The position numbers were made by a program, and so were the translations under genes. A stretch of 64,000 bases of DNA from BNXB01 sp031548005 (GTDB taxonomy: Bacteria; Bacteroidota; Bacteroidia; Bacteroidales; Azobacteroidaceae): positions 62,001 to 126,000 of the forward strand of contig JAVBRK010000047.1 in NCBI GenBank assembly GCA_031548005.1, read 5' to 3'. Of this stretch, positions 34,169 through 44,024 are shown piece after piece; within the stretch, counting starts at the first letter, position 1, and each line of letters opens with the position of its first letter. The notes below the pieces were generated by a model. The model was not told the DNA's origin. It saw only the letters and a list, made by a program, of their open reading frames with translations, and made no database searches.

Positions 34169-35617
34169 CTATAATCGTTCGCTTCTTCCGGCATCTAACC
34201 GAAGAAAAATAAATATTAAAATGGTAAATGCCAGAAAAGAGGATCCGCCATAACTAAAGAATGGCAAGGGGATTCCGATAACCGGAGTAATACCGATTAC
34301 CATGCCGATATTAATTGCCATATGGACAAAAATAATGGATGCTACGCTATAGCCATAAACGCGGTTAAATATAGACTTTTGCCGCTCAGCCAAAAATATA
34401 AGCCGGACAATCAGCATCAAAAATAACATCAATACGACGGTTGTTCCCCAGAACCCTTCCTCCTCCCCGACCGTACAGAAAATAAAGTCTGTATCCTGCT
34501 CGGGTACATATTTTAATTTTGTTTGAGTTCCGTTCAGGAATCCTTTTCCCCACAGGCCTCCGGAACCTATGGCTATTTTAGACTGGTTCACATTATAGCC
34601 GGCGCCATTGGGATCATCTTTAATTCCGAGTGAGACTTGTATCCGGACCTGCTGGTGGGGTTCAAGCACATCATTGAAAACATAATCTACCGAATACAAA
34701 AAACCTACAGAAAATATGGTAAAAAGAGCAATCAGCAAATAACTCCTCACCCAGTATTTGATGGAAAGCCAGATCAACCAGGCACTAAGTAGCACAAGCA
34801 AGCCTGCAATCAACAGGGAAAGATCATAAGAATAGAAAAAATACAACACTACGGAAGGAATCACCAAAGCCAGGGAAGCCAACAAGGTATACTTCCACAG
34901 AGTCTTGTCTTTCTTATTGGTATATATCAATCCGATAACAATAGTAAGAATCAACAATAAAACGATGAATTCGCCGAGTACAGTTTCTCCGAAGCCAAAA
35001 TCTGCAAATTTAATACTCAGAATAAAGAATAAAACAGTACAAAGTCCCACGAAAAGAAATGTCCCGGGCATCCCTTCACGATACAGCATTATAAAGAAAG
35101 CCAGAAAAACAAGGGCGGAACCTGTTTCTTTCTGAAGCAGTATCAGGGCGACAGGGAGCAGTATAAACGCCATGACAATGGCAAAGTTCCTCGGTTGCAT
35201 CAGCCGGAATTTATACTGATTCATAAACTTGGCCAATGCCAATGCCGTAGCAAACTTGGAAAATTCTGCCGGTTGTATGCTGATCGAGCCTAATTCGAGC
35301 CAGGAATAAGAGCCATTGATATTCCGGGCGAAAAAAATCGTAACAATCAGTAAGATGATGATAAATCCATAGATCCAATAAGCAAAAATATCATACCAGT
35401 CGGTTTCGACCATAATGATCCCAAAACCGACCATGGAAGATATCAAAATCCACATCAACTGGTTACCCGACCGTCCCGACAAATCGAACAGTCCGGCCTT
35501 GTCATAATCATAACCGGCTCCATAAATGCTCAGCCATCCTGTAATTGCCAGGATGAAGAACAGACCGATGGTCCACCAGTCAATTGTCTTCCATATGTTG
35601 ATCTTCCGGTACGGCAC
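34169..35617 (-). CDS. rodA: RodA, SEDS peptidoglycan glycosyltransferase
   Basis: 482 residues with about ten membrane helices; the GTG at 35617 is the start. SEDS glycosyltransferase of the elongasome. SIQPAEFSKFATALALA holds the SEDS motif, and PVIGIPLPFFSYGGSSFLA is the C-terminal signature. It is longer than usual by an extra helical insertion (about 200-290). The start overlaps mrdA (PBP2), its partner transpeptidase, by 38 bp. Confidence 0.94.
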   Translation of the reverse strand: MPYRKINIWKTIDWWTIGLFFILAITGWLSIYGAGYDYDKAGLFDLSGRSGNQLMWILISSMVGFGIIMVETDWYDIFAYWIYGFIIILLIVTIFFARNINGSYSWLELGSISIQPAEFSKFATALALAKFMNQYKFRLMQPRNFAIVMAFILLPVALILLQKETGSALVFLAFFIMLYREGMPGTFLFVGLCTVLFFILSIKFADFGFGETVLGEFIVLLLILTIVIGLIYTNKKDKTLWKYTLLASLALVIPSVVLYFFYSYDLSLLIAGLLVLLSAWLIWLSIKYWVRSYLLIALFTIFSVGFLYSVDYVFNDVLEPHQQVRIQVSLGIKDDPNGAGYNVNQSKIAIGSGGLWGKGFLNGTQTKLKYVPEQDTDFIFCTVGEEEGFWGTTVVLMLFLMLIVRLIFLAERQKSIFNRVYGYSVASIIFVHMAINIGMVIGITPVIGIPLPFFSYGGSSFLAFTILIFIFLRLDAGRSERL

Positions 35618-37457
35618 GTCTGGCAGATATTGAATTTATCATGTTATATTCTATCCACTTACTACTCTCTAAAATTTCTCCGCGAACATATTTTTCGATC
35701 ATCAGCCGACCGATGGGTACTGCAAAATCAGCTCCAAAACCTTTATTTTCAACATATACGGCAATGGCTACCTTGGGATTATTCATCGGAGCAAAACCCA
35801 TAAAGGCAGAGTGGTCTTTCCCCTTATTGTTCTGCACCGTTCCGGTCTTCCCGCATACTTCGATATCCGGCAGATAGGCCTTACTACAGGTACCTTCGGT
35901 AACTGCCAAACGAAGGCCTTCTATGATCGGAGTATAATGCCGGGCATCGACCCCGGAGTAACGCTTTTTTGTATATAACGTATCTAATTCTCCTCCTTTG
36001 ATTGTTTTTACCACATGGGGAGTATAAAAATATCCACGATTGGCAATCAGAGAAATAAAGTTACAAAGTTGTACTGGAGTGGTTTGCACCTCTCCCTGCC
36101 CGATTGCGATGGAAATTACGGTATATGCATTCCAACGGTCATTGTACTTTTTAGAATAGTATTGAGCATTCGGAATCAGTCCGCCTTTTTCTCCCGGCAG
36201 ATCCACTCCCAGCTTACGCCCGAATCCCAGGTCGACCATATGATCCCTCCAACGATTCAGAGCATTGGATGTACTTCCATATTTACGGTTATCCAGCATA
36301 GCTTTCAGTCCCCAGCAAAAATAGGCATTGCAGGAAGTACTGATAGCAGGCAGCAAAGAAAGCGGAGAAGCATGCCCGTGGCACTTAAGGCGCCTGGTGG
36401 GACTTAATGGGAATCCATAATAGCAGGGGTACATGGTTTGAGGTGTAATGACATCTTCTTCAAGGAACACAAGACCTTGGGCCACCTTAAAAGTTGATCC
36501 CGGAGAGTAAATAGCGCCCAAGGCCCTGTTAAACAACGGTTTTTCAGGATCGTTCTGAAGTTTCACGTAATTCTCGACAAATTGGCGCCCGACAAACGTC
36601 GAAGGATCATATCCGGGGCTTCCCACCATGCAAAGAATTTCGCCGGTAGAAGGCTCTATCATCACAATAGATCCGGTTTTATCCTGCATCAGCTCTTCTC
36701 CGTATCTCTGAAGCTCTATATCGATCGATAAAGTCAAATCTTTTCCCGAAACAGGCTCCTCATCATAAGCTCCATCTTCGTATTTACCCTTGATCCGGCC
36801 ATGAGCATCCCGTAATAAAACTTCGACTCCTTTCTTACCTCTCAGAACCGACTCGTAAGACCGTTCCACTCCGGATTTTCCAACATCATCACCCTGAACA
36901 TAATAACCATCATCGACCAAATTCTGACGATCGACTTCGGCAACATAACCAAGTACATGAGCAGCATATGGATAATTATATTGGCGCACGGACCGGTTTT
37001 GAATATAAAATCCGGGAAACTTATACATAAACTCCTGTAAAACGCTATATTCTTTACTGCCGAGCTGGGTCAGTATGGTTTGTGGCAGATACGGAGAATA
37101 TCCCGGATTTGATTTCCGGTTTTTAACATCTTCGATCCGTTTCTTCAGGTATTCCGGAGTAATATTCAGTATTTCACAAAAAGATACGGTATCAAAGGGT
37201 TGTACCTCTTTCATCACAGCAGTCAGGTAATAGGCCGACTGATTAAAAACCAACAGATTACCATTCCGGTCGTACAATAACCCCCTCGAAGGGTATCGTA
37301 TACGCTTAAGAAATGCATTATTATCAGCCATAATCTTATAATCCTGATTTACAATCTGGATGATAAAAAGCTGTATCAGATAAATAAAAGCTACAGTAGC
37401 TATTACACCAATAATCAGTCGTCTTCTTGGTTCCGGATTAAAATAATCTTTTCTCAT
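35580..37457 (-). CDS. mrdA: Penicillin-binding protein 2 (elongasome transpeptidase)
   Basis: 625 residues. One N-terminal helix (IIGVIATVAFIYLIQLFIIQI), pedestal/dimerisation domain, then transpeptidase domain with active-site SPGSTFKVAQGL (SxxK, near residue 320), SCNAYF (SxN) and GKTGT (near 536). The C-terminus (ISARRAVPEDQHMEDN) is polar. Next to mreBCD and overlapping rodA, as in other Bacteroidales. Confidence 0.94.
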   Translation of the reverse strand: MRKDYFNPEPRRRLIIGVIATVAFIYLIQLFIIQIVNQDYKIMADNNAFLKRIRYPSRGLLYDRNGNLLVFNQSAYYLTAVMKEVQPFDTVSFCEILNITPEYLKKRIEDVKNRKSNPGYSPYLPQTILTQLGSKEYSVLQEFMYKFPGFYIQNRSVRQYNYPYAAHVLGYVAEVDRQNLVDDGYYVQGDDVGKSGVERSYESVLRGKKGVEVLLRDAHGRIKGKYEDGAYDEEPVSGKDLTLSIDIELQRYGEELMQDKTGSIVMIEPSTGEILCMVGSPGYDPSTFVGRQFVENYVKLQNDPEKPLFNRALGAIYSPGSTFKVAQGLVFLEEDVITPQTMYPCYYGFPLSPTRRLKCHGHASPLSLLPAISTSCNAYFCWGLKAMLDNRKYGSTSNALNRWRDHMVDLGFGRKLGVDLPGEKGGLIPNAQYYSKKYNDRWNAYTVISIAIGQGEVQTTPVQLCNFISLIANRGYFYTPHVVKTIKGGELDTLYTKKRYSGVDARHYTPIIEGLRLAVTEGTCSKAYLPDIEVCGKTGTVQNNKGKDHSAFMGFAPMNNPKVAIAVYVENKGFGADFAVPIGRLMIEKYVRGEILESSKWIEYNMINSISARRAVPEDQHMEDN

Positions 37458-37966
37458 CTTTTTCGGAAATCAAGATTAAATCCTTCGAAACCAAAAATAA
37501 TGATCATTGTCAGGAGAAAGCTACTGAATGTCCTTAGAATCAAGTTTAAAGGATCAAATACAGAAGCTGTTTCCACAACAAAAAAGACAATCAGGTGAAG
37601 CAAAACGATAGAGCCGGCATATTTCAAGAAAGATAAAGGACCCAGGGAGTTCACAGAAGGAATATATTCATCGGGCATATCTCTGGAAGAAAACAGCTTA
37701 AGAGAATAATACCACATAAAGCCTGCAAGGGTAGAAGCAAGGGCGTGCATCCCCAACGTATAGGAAAATATATCGATAAACAAACCTTGTAGGAATGCCA
37801 GAAGCAAAACGAAATTCCTGTTGGTATTGGAAGGTAACTTCAGCAAGAAGTAAATATAAGCCATAGGAACAGCTACCCCAAAAAGATGAATTTGATTAAA
37901 AATCCATATCTGAAGGAGTATGAGTACCACAAACAACAAAATCCGTCCTATCCACTTAATTCTCAT
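37454..37966 (-). CDS. mreD: Rod shape-determining protein MreD
   Basis: 170 residues, polytopic (about five helices). Starts MRIKWIGRILLFVVLILLQI and carries LLAFLQGLFIDIFSYTLGMH, the MreD-type loop. Overlaps mreC by 11 bp and mrdA by 4 bp. Sequence conservation in MreD is low, so the assignment leans on position. Confidence 0.82.
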   Translation of the reverse strand: MRIKWIGRILLFVVLILLQIWIFNQIHLFGVAVPMAYIYFLLKLPSNTNRNFVLLLAFLQGLFIDIFSYTLGMHALASTLAGFMWYYSLKLFSSRDMPDEYIPSVNSLGPLSFLKYAGSIVLLHLIVFFVVETASVFDPLNLILRTFSSFLLTMIIIFGFEGFNLDFRKR

Positions 37967-38813
37967 TGGGCATGGTCGTCTTTTCTAAATTTACTTGTTC
38001 TTTCCGGTGATTATTCTTGATAATCAGCACATGGCTTAAATTCCAAAAATCCGTGAATATCCTGACTTTCAACGAATTGAAATTATCGTTTTTTTGTTTT
38101 TTCTGTCCTTCAATGATTCCGACCGGGATTCCTTCCGGAAACACGGCAGAATATCCGCTGGTCACCACTGTATCTCCGATCTGAAATTCAACATGACGGG
38201 GCAGATCTTCCAATGCAGCATAACGCATGTCCTGTTCATCCCAGACCAAAGGACCGGAGTAATTGCTCCCCAATACTTTGCAACTTGGACGGGATTTAGG
38301 ATTCAGTATCGGAATCACAATCGAGTATCCGGGTGATGCATTGATCACAATTCCAACGATACCGGTTGAAGACAAGACTCCCATATCCTTCTCAACTCCA
38401 TGATTGCTCCCTTTGTTCAGAGTGAGGAAATTATTCACTTTGGAAAGTTCTTTATTCACAATGGTTGCATGAATAAATTCATAAGGAGGCAACGTATCGG
38501 GATGAACTAAAGGGAACTGCAATGTATCTCTCAGTGCATAGGCTTCTTTCAGCTGATTTTCAAGGGATTGAATGCGGGCCTCCTGGATTGCTGCATACTC
38601 CATCAGGTCGTGATTGCTTTTTCTCAGACCAACGTATGCATTAACATTATTGGAGACAGAATAAATCTTTCCTACTATTTCATTTTCAACCCCTACGTAC
38701 CTGCTCCTCTGATAATCGTTATTATTAATGATCAGGAACGTAGAAATTATAACCAACAGCAACAAGATCAGCCAGTGGATGTTGTTGAGAATAAAATTAA
38801 ATAGATTCCGCAT
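37956..38813 (-). CDS. mreC: Rod shape-determining protein MreC
   Basis: 285 residues: one N-terminal membrane helix (NNIHWLILLLLVIISTFLII), a coiled-coil region (IQEARIQSLENQLKEAYALR), and the periplasmic beta-barrel domain (LTLNKGSNHGVEKDMGVLS ... GDTVVTSGYSAVFPEGIPVG). Links MreB to PBP2/RodA. 12 bp after mreB. Confidence 0.94.
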   Translation of the reverse strand: MRNLFNFILNNIHWLILLLLVIISTFLIINNNDYQRSRYVGVENEIVGKIYSVSNNVNAYVGLRKSNHDLMEYAAIQEARIQSLENQLKEAYALRDTLQFPLVHPDTLPPYEFIHATIVNKELSKVNNFLTLNKGSNHGVEKDMGVLSSTGIVGIVINASPGYSIVIPILNPKSRPSCKVLGSNYSGPLVWDEQDMRYAALEDLPRHVEFQIGDTVVTSGYSAVFPEGIPVGIIEGQKKQKNDNFNSLKVRIFTDFWNLSHVLIIKNNHRKEQVNLEKTTMPNEN

Positions 38814-38825
38814 CTTAGACCGCTC

Positions 38826-39845
38826 TTACCGGATCAGGAAAGTAAATTTATTAATGTTCTTCAATGCGATTCCGGTTCCCTTCGCCACTGCATGCAACGG
38901 ATCGTCTGCAATATGAAACGGAATATTGATTTTTTCGGTCAAACGTTGACCCAAACCTTTTAGTAGGGCTCCGCCTCCGGCTAGGTATATTCCATTTCGG
39001 ACGATATCGGCATATAATTCAGGAGGAGTTTGTTCCAACGCGCTCAGTACCGCAGCCTCTATTTTAGATACGGACTTATCAAGACAATGAGCGATTTCCT
39101 GATAAGATACAGGCACCTCCATTGGAAGGGCCGTCATCCTGTTGGGACCATAAACCACATAATCTTCAGGAGGATCAGGAAGGTTTACCATCGCCGACCC
39201 GACATTGATTTTTATCAACTCGGCAGTACGCTCTCCCACTTTCATATTGTGCTGACGCCCCATGTATTCGATAATATCGGCAGTTAGGTCGTCTCCGGCA
39301 ATCCGAATGGATTTGTTGGAGACAATTCCTCCGAGTGAAATCACGGCAATTTCCGTTGTTCCTCCCCCGATATCGACAATCATATTCCCTTCAGGAGCCT
39401 CGACATCCAAACCGATTCCTACCGCAGCAGCCATCGGTTCGTAAATCATATATACGTCACGGCCTCCGGCATGTTCTGCCGAATCCCGGACAGCCCGGAC
39501 TTCCACCTCCGTACTTCCTGAAGGAATGCAAATAACAATCCGCAGCGAAGGAGAGAATAACCTGGATCCGCTGTTGATCATCTTAATCATACCCCGGATC
39601 ATTTGCTCCGCAGCATAAAAATCTGCAATTACTCCATCGCGAAGAGGACGTATTGTTTTAATATTTTCATGGGTTTTCCCATGCATTTGTCTTGCTTTTT
39701 CGCCTATCGCCAACAATTTGTCGGTGCGGCGATCCAAAGCGACCACGGAAGGCTCGTCCACTACGATCTTACCATTCGAGATAATAATGGTATTGGCGGT
39801 TCCAAGGTCAATTGCTATTTCTTGTGTAAAAGAAAACAATCCCAT
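38826..39845 (-). CDS. mreB: Rod shape-determining protein MreB
   Basis: 339 residues from the ATG at 39845 (an in-frame TTG is two codons earlier). Actin-fold cytoskeletal ATPase organising lateral wall synthesis. IDLGTANTII (phosphate 1), IVDIGGGTTEIAVISLGG (phosphate 2) and GIYLAGGGALLKGL (adenosine motif) are intact. Follows purH with an 85-bp A+T-rich gap and no convincing promoter. Confidence 0.97.
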   Translation of the reverse strand: MGLFSFTQEIAIDLGTANTIIISNGKIVVDEPSVVALDRRTDKLLAIGEKARQMHGKTHENIKTIRPLRDGVIADFYAAEQMIRGMIKMINSGSRLFSPSLRIVICIPSGSTEVEVRAVRDSAEHAGGRDVYMIYEPMAAAVGIGLDVEAPEGNMIVDIGGGTTEIAVISLGGIVSNKSIRIAGDDLTADIIEYMGRQHNMKVGERTAELIKINVGSAMVNLPDPPEDYVVYGPNRMTALPMEVPVSYQEIAHCLDKSVSKIEAAVLSALEQTPPELYADIVRNGIYLAGGGALLKGLGQRLTEKINIPFHIADDPLHAVAKGTGIALKNINKFTFLIR

Positions 39846-39930
39846 TTTCAATGATAAAGATTAAAAATGAATAATAAATAATCGACCCGGAAGTCCCCCA
39901 TTATTCATGATTCATTGTTCATTATTAAAA

Positions 39931-41454
39931 TTAATGTTTAAAATGTCTAACACCTGTCATCACCATGGCTATGTCATGCTGATTACAATACTCTACCGAC
40001 AGTTCGTCCTTGATGGATCCCCCAGGCTGAACAACAGCGGTAACACCTGCTTTGTCTGCAATTTCCACGCAATCAGGGAAAGGGAAAAAAGCATCTGAAG
40101 CCATCACTGCTCCCTGGAGATCGAATCCAAAAGAAGCCGCTTTTTCAATCGCCTGCTTCAAAGCATCTACCCGGGAAGTTTGTCCGACTCCACTGGCGCA
40201 TAACTGTTTATTTTTAACTAAAACGATGGCATTTGACTTGGTCTGTTTTACCAGCTTATTAGCAAAAATCAAGTCTTCTATCTCTCTGTCAGCAGGATGT
40301 TTTGCCGTTACCGGTTTTAAATCCACAGCAGTTTGAGTGCTCAGGTCTTTATCCTGAGAAAGCACCCCATTCAATAAAGAACGGAACTGAAAGGCACTCC
40401 GAATGTCCGATTTCTGGATCAGGATGATCCGGTTTTTCTTTTGCATCAGAATTTCCAATGCATCGGTGTCATAATCCGGCGCAATAATCACTTCAAAAAA
40501 TATCTTGTTAATTTCTGTTGCAGCGGCCTTGTCGACAATCCCATTTGTGATCAGGACGCCTCCAAACGCAGAAACCGGATCTCCGGCCAAAGCGTCTTTC
40601 CAAGCCTCAAGAACTGTAGGACGGGAAGCGACTCCGCAGGCGTTATTGTGCTTCAGGATGGCAAAAGTAATTTCATCGAATTCTGAAATCAACAAAACTG
40701 CGGCATCGATATCCAACAAGTTATTATAAGAGATCTCTTTTCCTTGAAGCTGTTCGAACAATGCCTCGAAATCACCATAAAAAACGCCTTTCTGATGCGG
40801 ATTCTCTCCATACCGGAGGGTTTTTGGATCGTCTACGGCACAACGAAACACTGACCCGGTGCCGGCATCGAAATAATTAAAGATCGCAGAATCATAACCC
40901 GAAGATACGGCAAACGCTTCTTTAGCAAACCATTTACGCTCTTCCAGCGTTGTTACCGCGCCTTTTTCGCACAGCAAATCGTAAAGTGGAGCGTATTGAT
41001 ATCTGCTTGCAACAATCAGCACATCTTTGAAATTTTTAGCTGCTGCACGTATCAGCGAAATTCCTCCAATATCGATCTTCTCAATAATAGACTGTTCGTC
41101 TGCACCCGAGGCAACGGTTTCCCTGAATGGATAGAGATCAACAATGACCAGATCGATTTCCGGAATTTCATATTCAGCGATCTGACGGACATCGGTTTCA
41201 CTGTCGCGACGAGTCAGGATTCCTCCAAAAACCTTAGGATGGAGAGTCTTCACCCTTCCACCTAAAATAGAAGGATATCCGGTCAGAGATTCGACTGCCT
41301 GACAGGGGTATCCTAATGATTCTATGAATTCCTGAGTACCTCCTGTCGAGACAAAAGACACTCCCTCCTGATTTAACCTCGCCAGAATTTCGTCCAGCCC
41401 GTCCTTGTGGTAGACCGAAACAAGGGCCCTTTTAATTTTCTTTTGTTCAGACAT
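39931..41454 (-). CDS. purH: Bifunctional AICAR transformylase/IMP cyclohydrolase
   Basis: 507 residues from the ATG at 41454. Last two steps of IMP synthesis. The N-terminal MGS-like cyclohydrolase domain begins RALVSVYHKDGL and includes STGGTQEFIESLG; the AICARFT domain contains ILKHNNACGVA and DAFFPFPD. The -7 element TAACTTTG (41478-41471) places the transcript start around 41465, which excludes the upstream in-frame ATG at 41466. Confidence 0.96.
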   Translation of the reverse strand: MSEQKKIKRALVSVYHKDGLDEILARLNQEGVSFVSTGGTQEFIESLGYPCQAVESLTGYPSILGGRVKTLHPKVFGGILTRRDSETDVRQIAEYEIPEIDLVIVDLYPFRETVASGADEQSIIEKIDIGGISLIRAAAKNFKDVLIVASRYQYAPLYDLLCEKGAVTTLEERKWFAKEAFAVSSGYDSAIFNYFDAGTGSVFRCAVDDPKTLRYGENPHQKGVFYGDFEALFEQLQGKEISYNNLLDIDAAVLLISEFDEITFAILKHNNACGVASRPTVLEAWKDALAGDPVSAFGGVLITNGIVDKAAATEINKIFFEVIIAPDYDTDALEILMQKKNRIILIQKSDIRSAFQFRSLLNGVLSQDKDLSTQTAVDLKPVTAKHPADREIEDLIFANKLVKQTKSNAIVLVKNKQLCASGVGQTSRVDALKQAIEKAASFGFDLQGAVMASDAFFPFPDCVEIADKAGVTAVVQPGGSIKDELSVEYCNQHDIAMVMTGVRHFKH

Positions 41455-41470
41455 ATTAACAAGCATTCTG

Positions 41471-41502
41471 CAAAGTTAAGTATTTAGTTTGAATTATACC
41501 AA
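41471..41502 (-). promoter_or_regulatory. Promoter of the purH-mreBCD-mrdA-rodA operon
   Basis: Minus strand TTGG (41502-41499), 20-bp spacer, TAACTTTG (41478-41471). It overlaps the last bases of aspC. All six downstream genes appear to depend on it. Confidence 0.55.
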
Positions 41503-42687
41503 TTTAGACAGAGCTTCTTTTACCCGCCTCATCGCTTCTACGAGATTCTCATCGGAAGTTGCATAAGAAAAGCGAATACATTCCGGGGCGCCGAAAGCGA
41601 CTCCTCCAACACAGGCGACATGCGCTTCTTCGAGAAGAAACATAGCCAGATCGGCCGAGTTATTTATTTTTTTTCCATTGTGTGCTTTTCCAAAATGGGC
41701 AGAACAATCGGGAAATAAATAGAAAGCGCCTTCCGGCTTATTCACTTTAAATCCGGGGATTTCTTTTCCGAGTTTCACCATCAGGTCACGGCGGCGCTCA
41801 AATGCCTTACGCATAGTCTCGACACATTCCTGACTACCCGTATATGCTGCTTCTGCCGCTTTTTGAGCTACAGAATTCGGGCCCGAAGTATATTGTCCCT
41901 GCAATTTATTGCATGCCGACGCGATCCACTGCGGCGCAGCAATCCATCCGATACGCCAACCAGTCATGGCATAACCTTTTGAAACCCCGTTAACAATAAC
42001 AACCCGGTCGCGTACATTTTCAAACTGAGAGATACTCACATGCCGGCCCACATAATTAATATGCTCATAAATCTCATCCGAAATAATAACAATTTCCGGA
42101 TATTTTGCCAGCACATCGGCAAGAGACTTCAATTCCTCCCGGGTATAAACACTCCCGGTAGGGTTCGACGGAGAACACAGGATGATCGCTTTGGTTTTCG
42201 GAGTAATGGCAGCCTCGAGCTGACTGGCATCTATTTTGAAATTCCGGTCTATTCCTGCATGAACTATAACATTTTTTCCCTCTGCGAGCTTAACCATCTC
42301 CACATAGCTTACCCAATACGGCGCCGGCACAATCACTTCATCACCCGGCCCTACAACGGAAAGTAAAACGTTACAAACCGATTGCTTCGCTCCATTGGAA
42401 CAAACAATCTGCTCGGGCTTGTACTCTACGCCATTCTCCTTTTTTAATTTAGCCACAATGGCATTTCTCAAAGCTAAATATCCCGGCACAGGAGAATAGA
42501 AAGAGCAATTCTCATCTATCGCTTTCTTGGCAGCCGCTTTAATGTGGTCGGGAGTATAAAAATCGGGTTCTCCCACACTGAGGTTAATAACATCAAAGCC
42601 TTGAGCTTTAAGCTCGGAACTCTTTTGGGACATGGCCAATGTCTCAGATGGAGACAATGCGGCTAAACGTTCGGAAACTTGCGACAT
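41494..42687 (-). CDS. aspC: Pyridoxal-phosphate aminotransferase, aspartate aminotransferase class I
   Basis: 397 residues. PLP lysine in NGVSKGYAMTGWRIGW (near residue 235), preceded by LCSPSNPTGSVYTREEL and VIISDEIYEHINY, the usual fold-type I blocks. The N-terminal MSQVSERLAALSPSETLAM fits the Ib aspartate/prephenate aminotransferase group. Preceded by TATTTTTG at 42734-42727. Exact amino-donor range is not readable. Confidence 0.9.
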   Translation of the reverse strand: MSQVSERLAALSPSETLAMSQKSSELKAQGFDVINLSVGEPDFYTPDHIKAAAKKAIDENCSFYSPVPGYLALRNAIVAKLKKENGVEYKPEQIVCSNGAKQSVCNVLLSVVGPGDEVIVPAPYWVSYVEMVKLAEGKNVIVHAGIDRNFKIDASQLEAAITPKTKAIILCSPSNPTGSVYTREELKSLADVLAKYPEIVIISDEIYEHINYVGRHVSISQFENVRDRVVIVNGVSKGYAMTGWRIGWIAAPQWIASACNKLQGQYTSGPNSVAQKAAEAAYTGSQECVETMRKAFERRRDLMVKLGKEIPGFKVNKPEGAFYLFPDCSAHFGKAHNGKKINNSADLAMFLLEEAHVACVGGVAFGAPECIRFSYATSDENLVEAMRRVKEALSKLV

Positions 42688-42726
42688 GGTAATATTATTT
42701 TGAAAGGGATTTTTTATTCAAGGATA

Positions 42727-42734
42727 CAAAAATA
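42727..42734 (-). promoter_or_regulatory. -7 element of the aspC promoter
   Basis: TATTTTTG on the minus strand, exact match, with TTTA 19 bp upstream as a 3-of-4 -33. Start near 42720, leader ~33 nt. Confidence 0.5.
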
Positions 42735-42787
42735 ATGAAAGTAATGAAAAAAATAAAGAAAATAATAAAATATTCTCCTGATTACTA

Positions 42788-43999
42788 TCATTTAATATTT
42801 CTGAGGGTGTGTCCCATCCGTTCTTTTTTCGTTTTCATATAGAATTGATTGTACGGATTCGGTTGAATTTCTATCGGAATGTTCTCGACGATTTGCAGTC
42901 CGTATCCCTCCAGGGCAACCCGTTTGATGGGATTATTGGTAATCAGACGAATATTAAAGACACCCATATCCCGAAGAATCTGAGCGCCGACACCATAGTC
43001 TCGTTCGTCGGAATCATAACCGAGATGTAAATTAGCATCGACAGTATCCAGCCCCTGTTCCTGCAATTTATAAGCCCGCATTTTATCCATCAGTCCGATA
43101 CCACGGCCTTCCTGATTAAGATAAACGATCACTCCTTTTCCTTCTTTTTCGATCATTTCCATAGCCCGGTGTAATTGTTCGCCACATTCACAACGCATCG
43201 ACCCGAAAATATCCCCTGTAGCACAAGAAGAGTGTACGCGTACCATGACCGGCTCATCATGCCTCCATTCGCCTTTTACTAACACAATATGTTCCTGTCC
43301 GTTGGATTTCTGACGGAAAGGAGTCAGGCTAAAATATCCGTATTTCGTGGGCATCTTCACCGTTTCGCCTCTTTCTACCAGCGATTCGTTTCTCAATCGG
43401 TAAGCAATCAAATCTTTGATACTGATTATTTTTATACCGAACTTCCGTGACACTTTCATCAGTTCCGGCAAACGGGCCATTGTACCATCATCGTTGATAA
43501 TCTCGATCAATGCTCCGGCTGGATAGAGTCCGGCCAGCCTCGCTAAATCGACCGTTGCTTCGGTATGTCCGGCCCGGCGCAATACGCCACGGCTTCGGGC
43601 CCGCAAGGGACTGACATGCCCGGGACGGGCCAAATCGGAAATTTGTGTCGACAGGTCAGCCAGGGCTTTAATCGTCTCCGCCCGGTCGTACATCGAAACT
43701 CCGGTCGTACAACCGCCTCCGATTTTGTCGACCGTAGTCGTAAAAGGAGTTTCGTGGATAGAAGTATTGCGTGTCACCTGCATCTCGAGTTCAAGTTCTT
43801 CACAACGCTCTTCTGTTATCGGAGCGCAAAGCAATCCTCGCCCGTTAGTCATCATAAAATTGACCTTTTCCGGTGTTATCTTTTCTGCGGCAATGATAAA
43901 ATCCCCTTCGTTCTCCCGGTCCTCATCGTCCACCACAATCAGGAATTTTCCTTCGCGAAAATCTTCGATTGCTTCTTCAATTGTATTTAATTTAAACAT
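42788..43999 (-). CDS. ribBA: Bifunctional 3,4-dihydroxy-2-butanone-4-phosphate synthase / GTP cyclohydrolase II
   Basis: 403 residues. N-terminal RibB domain (VVDDEDRENEGDFIIAAE near residue 22; TGRPGH-type block RPGHVSPL) and C-terminal RibA domain with zinc cysteines in CATGDIFGSMRCECGEQL and NQEGRGIGL. Supplies both precursors for lumazine and riboflavin. It starts 25 bp after the lptF/G-type gene and is likely co-transcribed with it. Confidence 0.96.
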   Translation of the reverse strand: MFKLNTIEEAIEDFREGKFLIVVDDEDRENEGDFIIAAEKITPEKVNFMMTNGRGLLCAPITEERCEELELEMQVTRNTSIHETPFTTTVDKIGGGCTTGVSMYDRAETIKALADLSTQISDLARPGHVSPLRARSRGVLRRAGHTEATVDLARLAGLYPAGALIEIINDDGTMARLPELMKVSRKFGIKIISIKDLIAYRLRNESLVERGETVKMPTKYGYFSLTPFRQKSNGQEHIVLVKGEWRHDEPVMVRVHSSCATGDIFGSMRCECGEQLHRAMEMIEKEGKGVIVYLNQEGRGIGLMDKMRAYKLQEQGLDTVDANLHLGYDSDERDYGVGAQILRDMGVFNIRLITNNPIKRVALEGYGLQIVENIPIEIQPNPYNQFYMKTKKERMGHTLRNIK

Positions 44000-44024
44000 A
44001 TGGTTATTTGATTAATTTCATTTC

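Noticed and set aside
39867..39908. 9-bp inverted repeat ATGAATAAT/ATTATTCAT between purH and mreB
   Set aside because: Extremely A+T-rich spacer in which such repeats arise easily; no T tract, no promoter match, not called as terminator.
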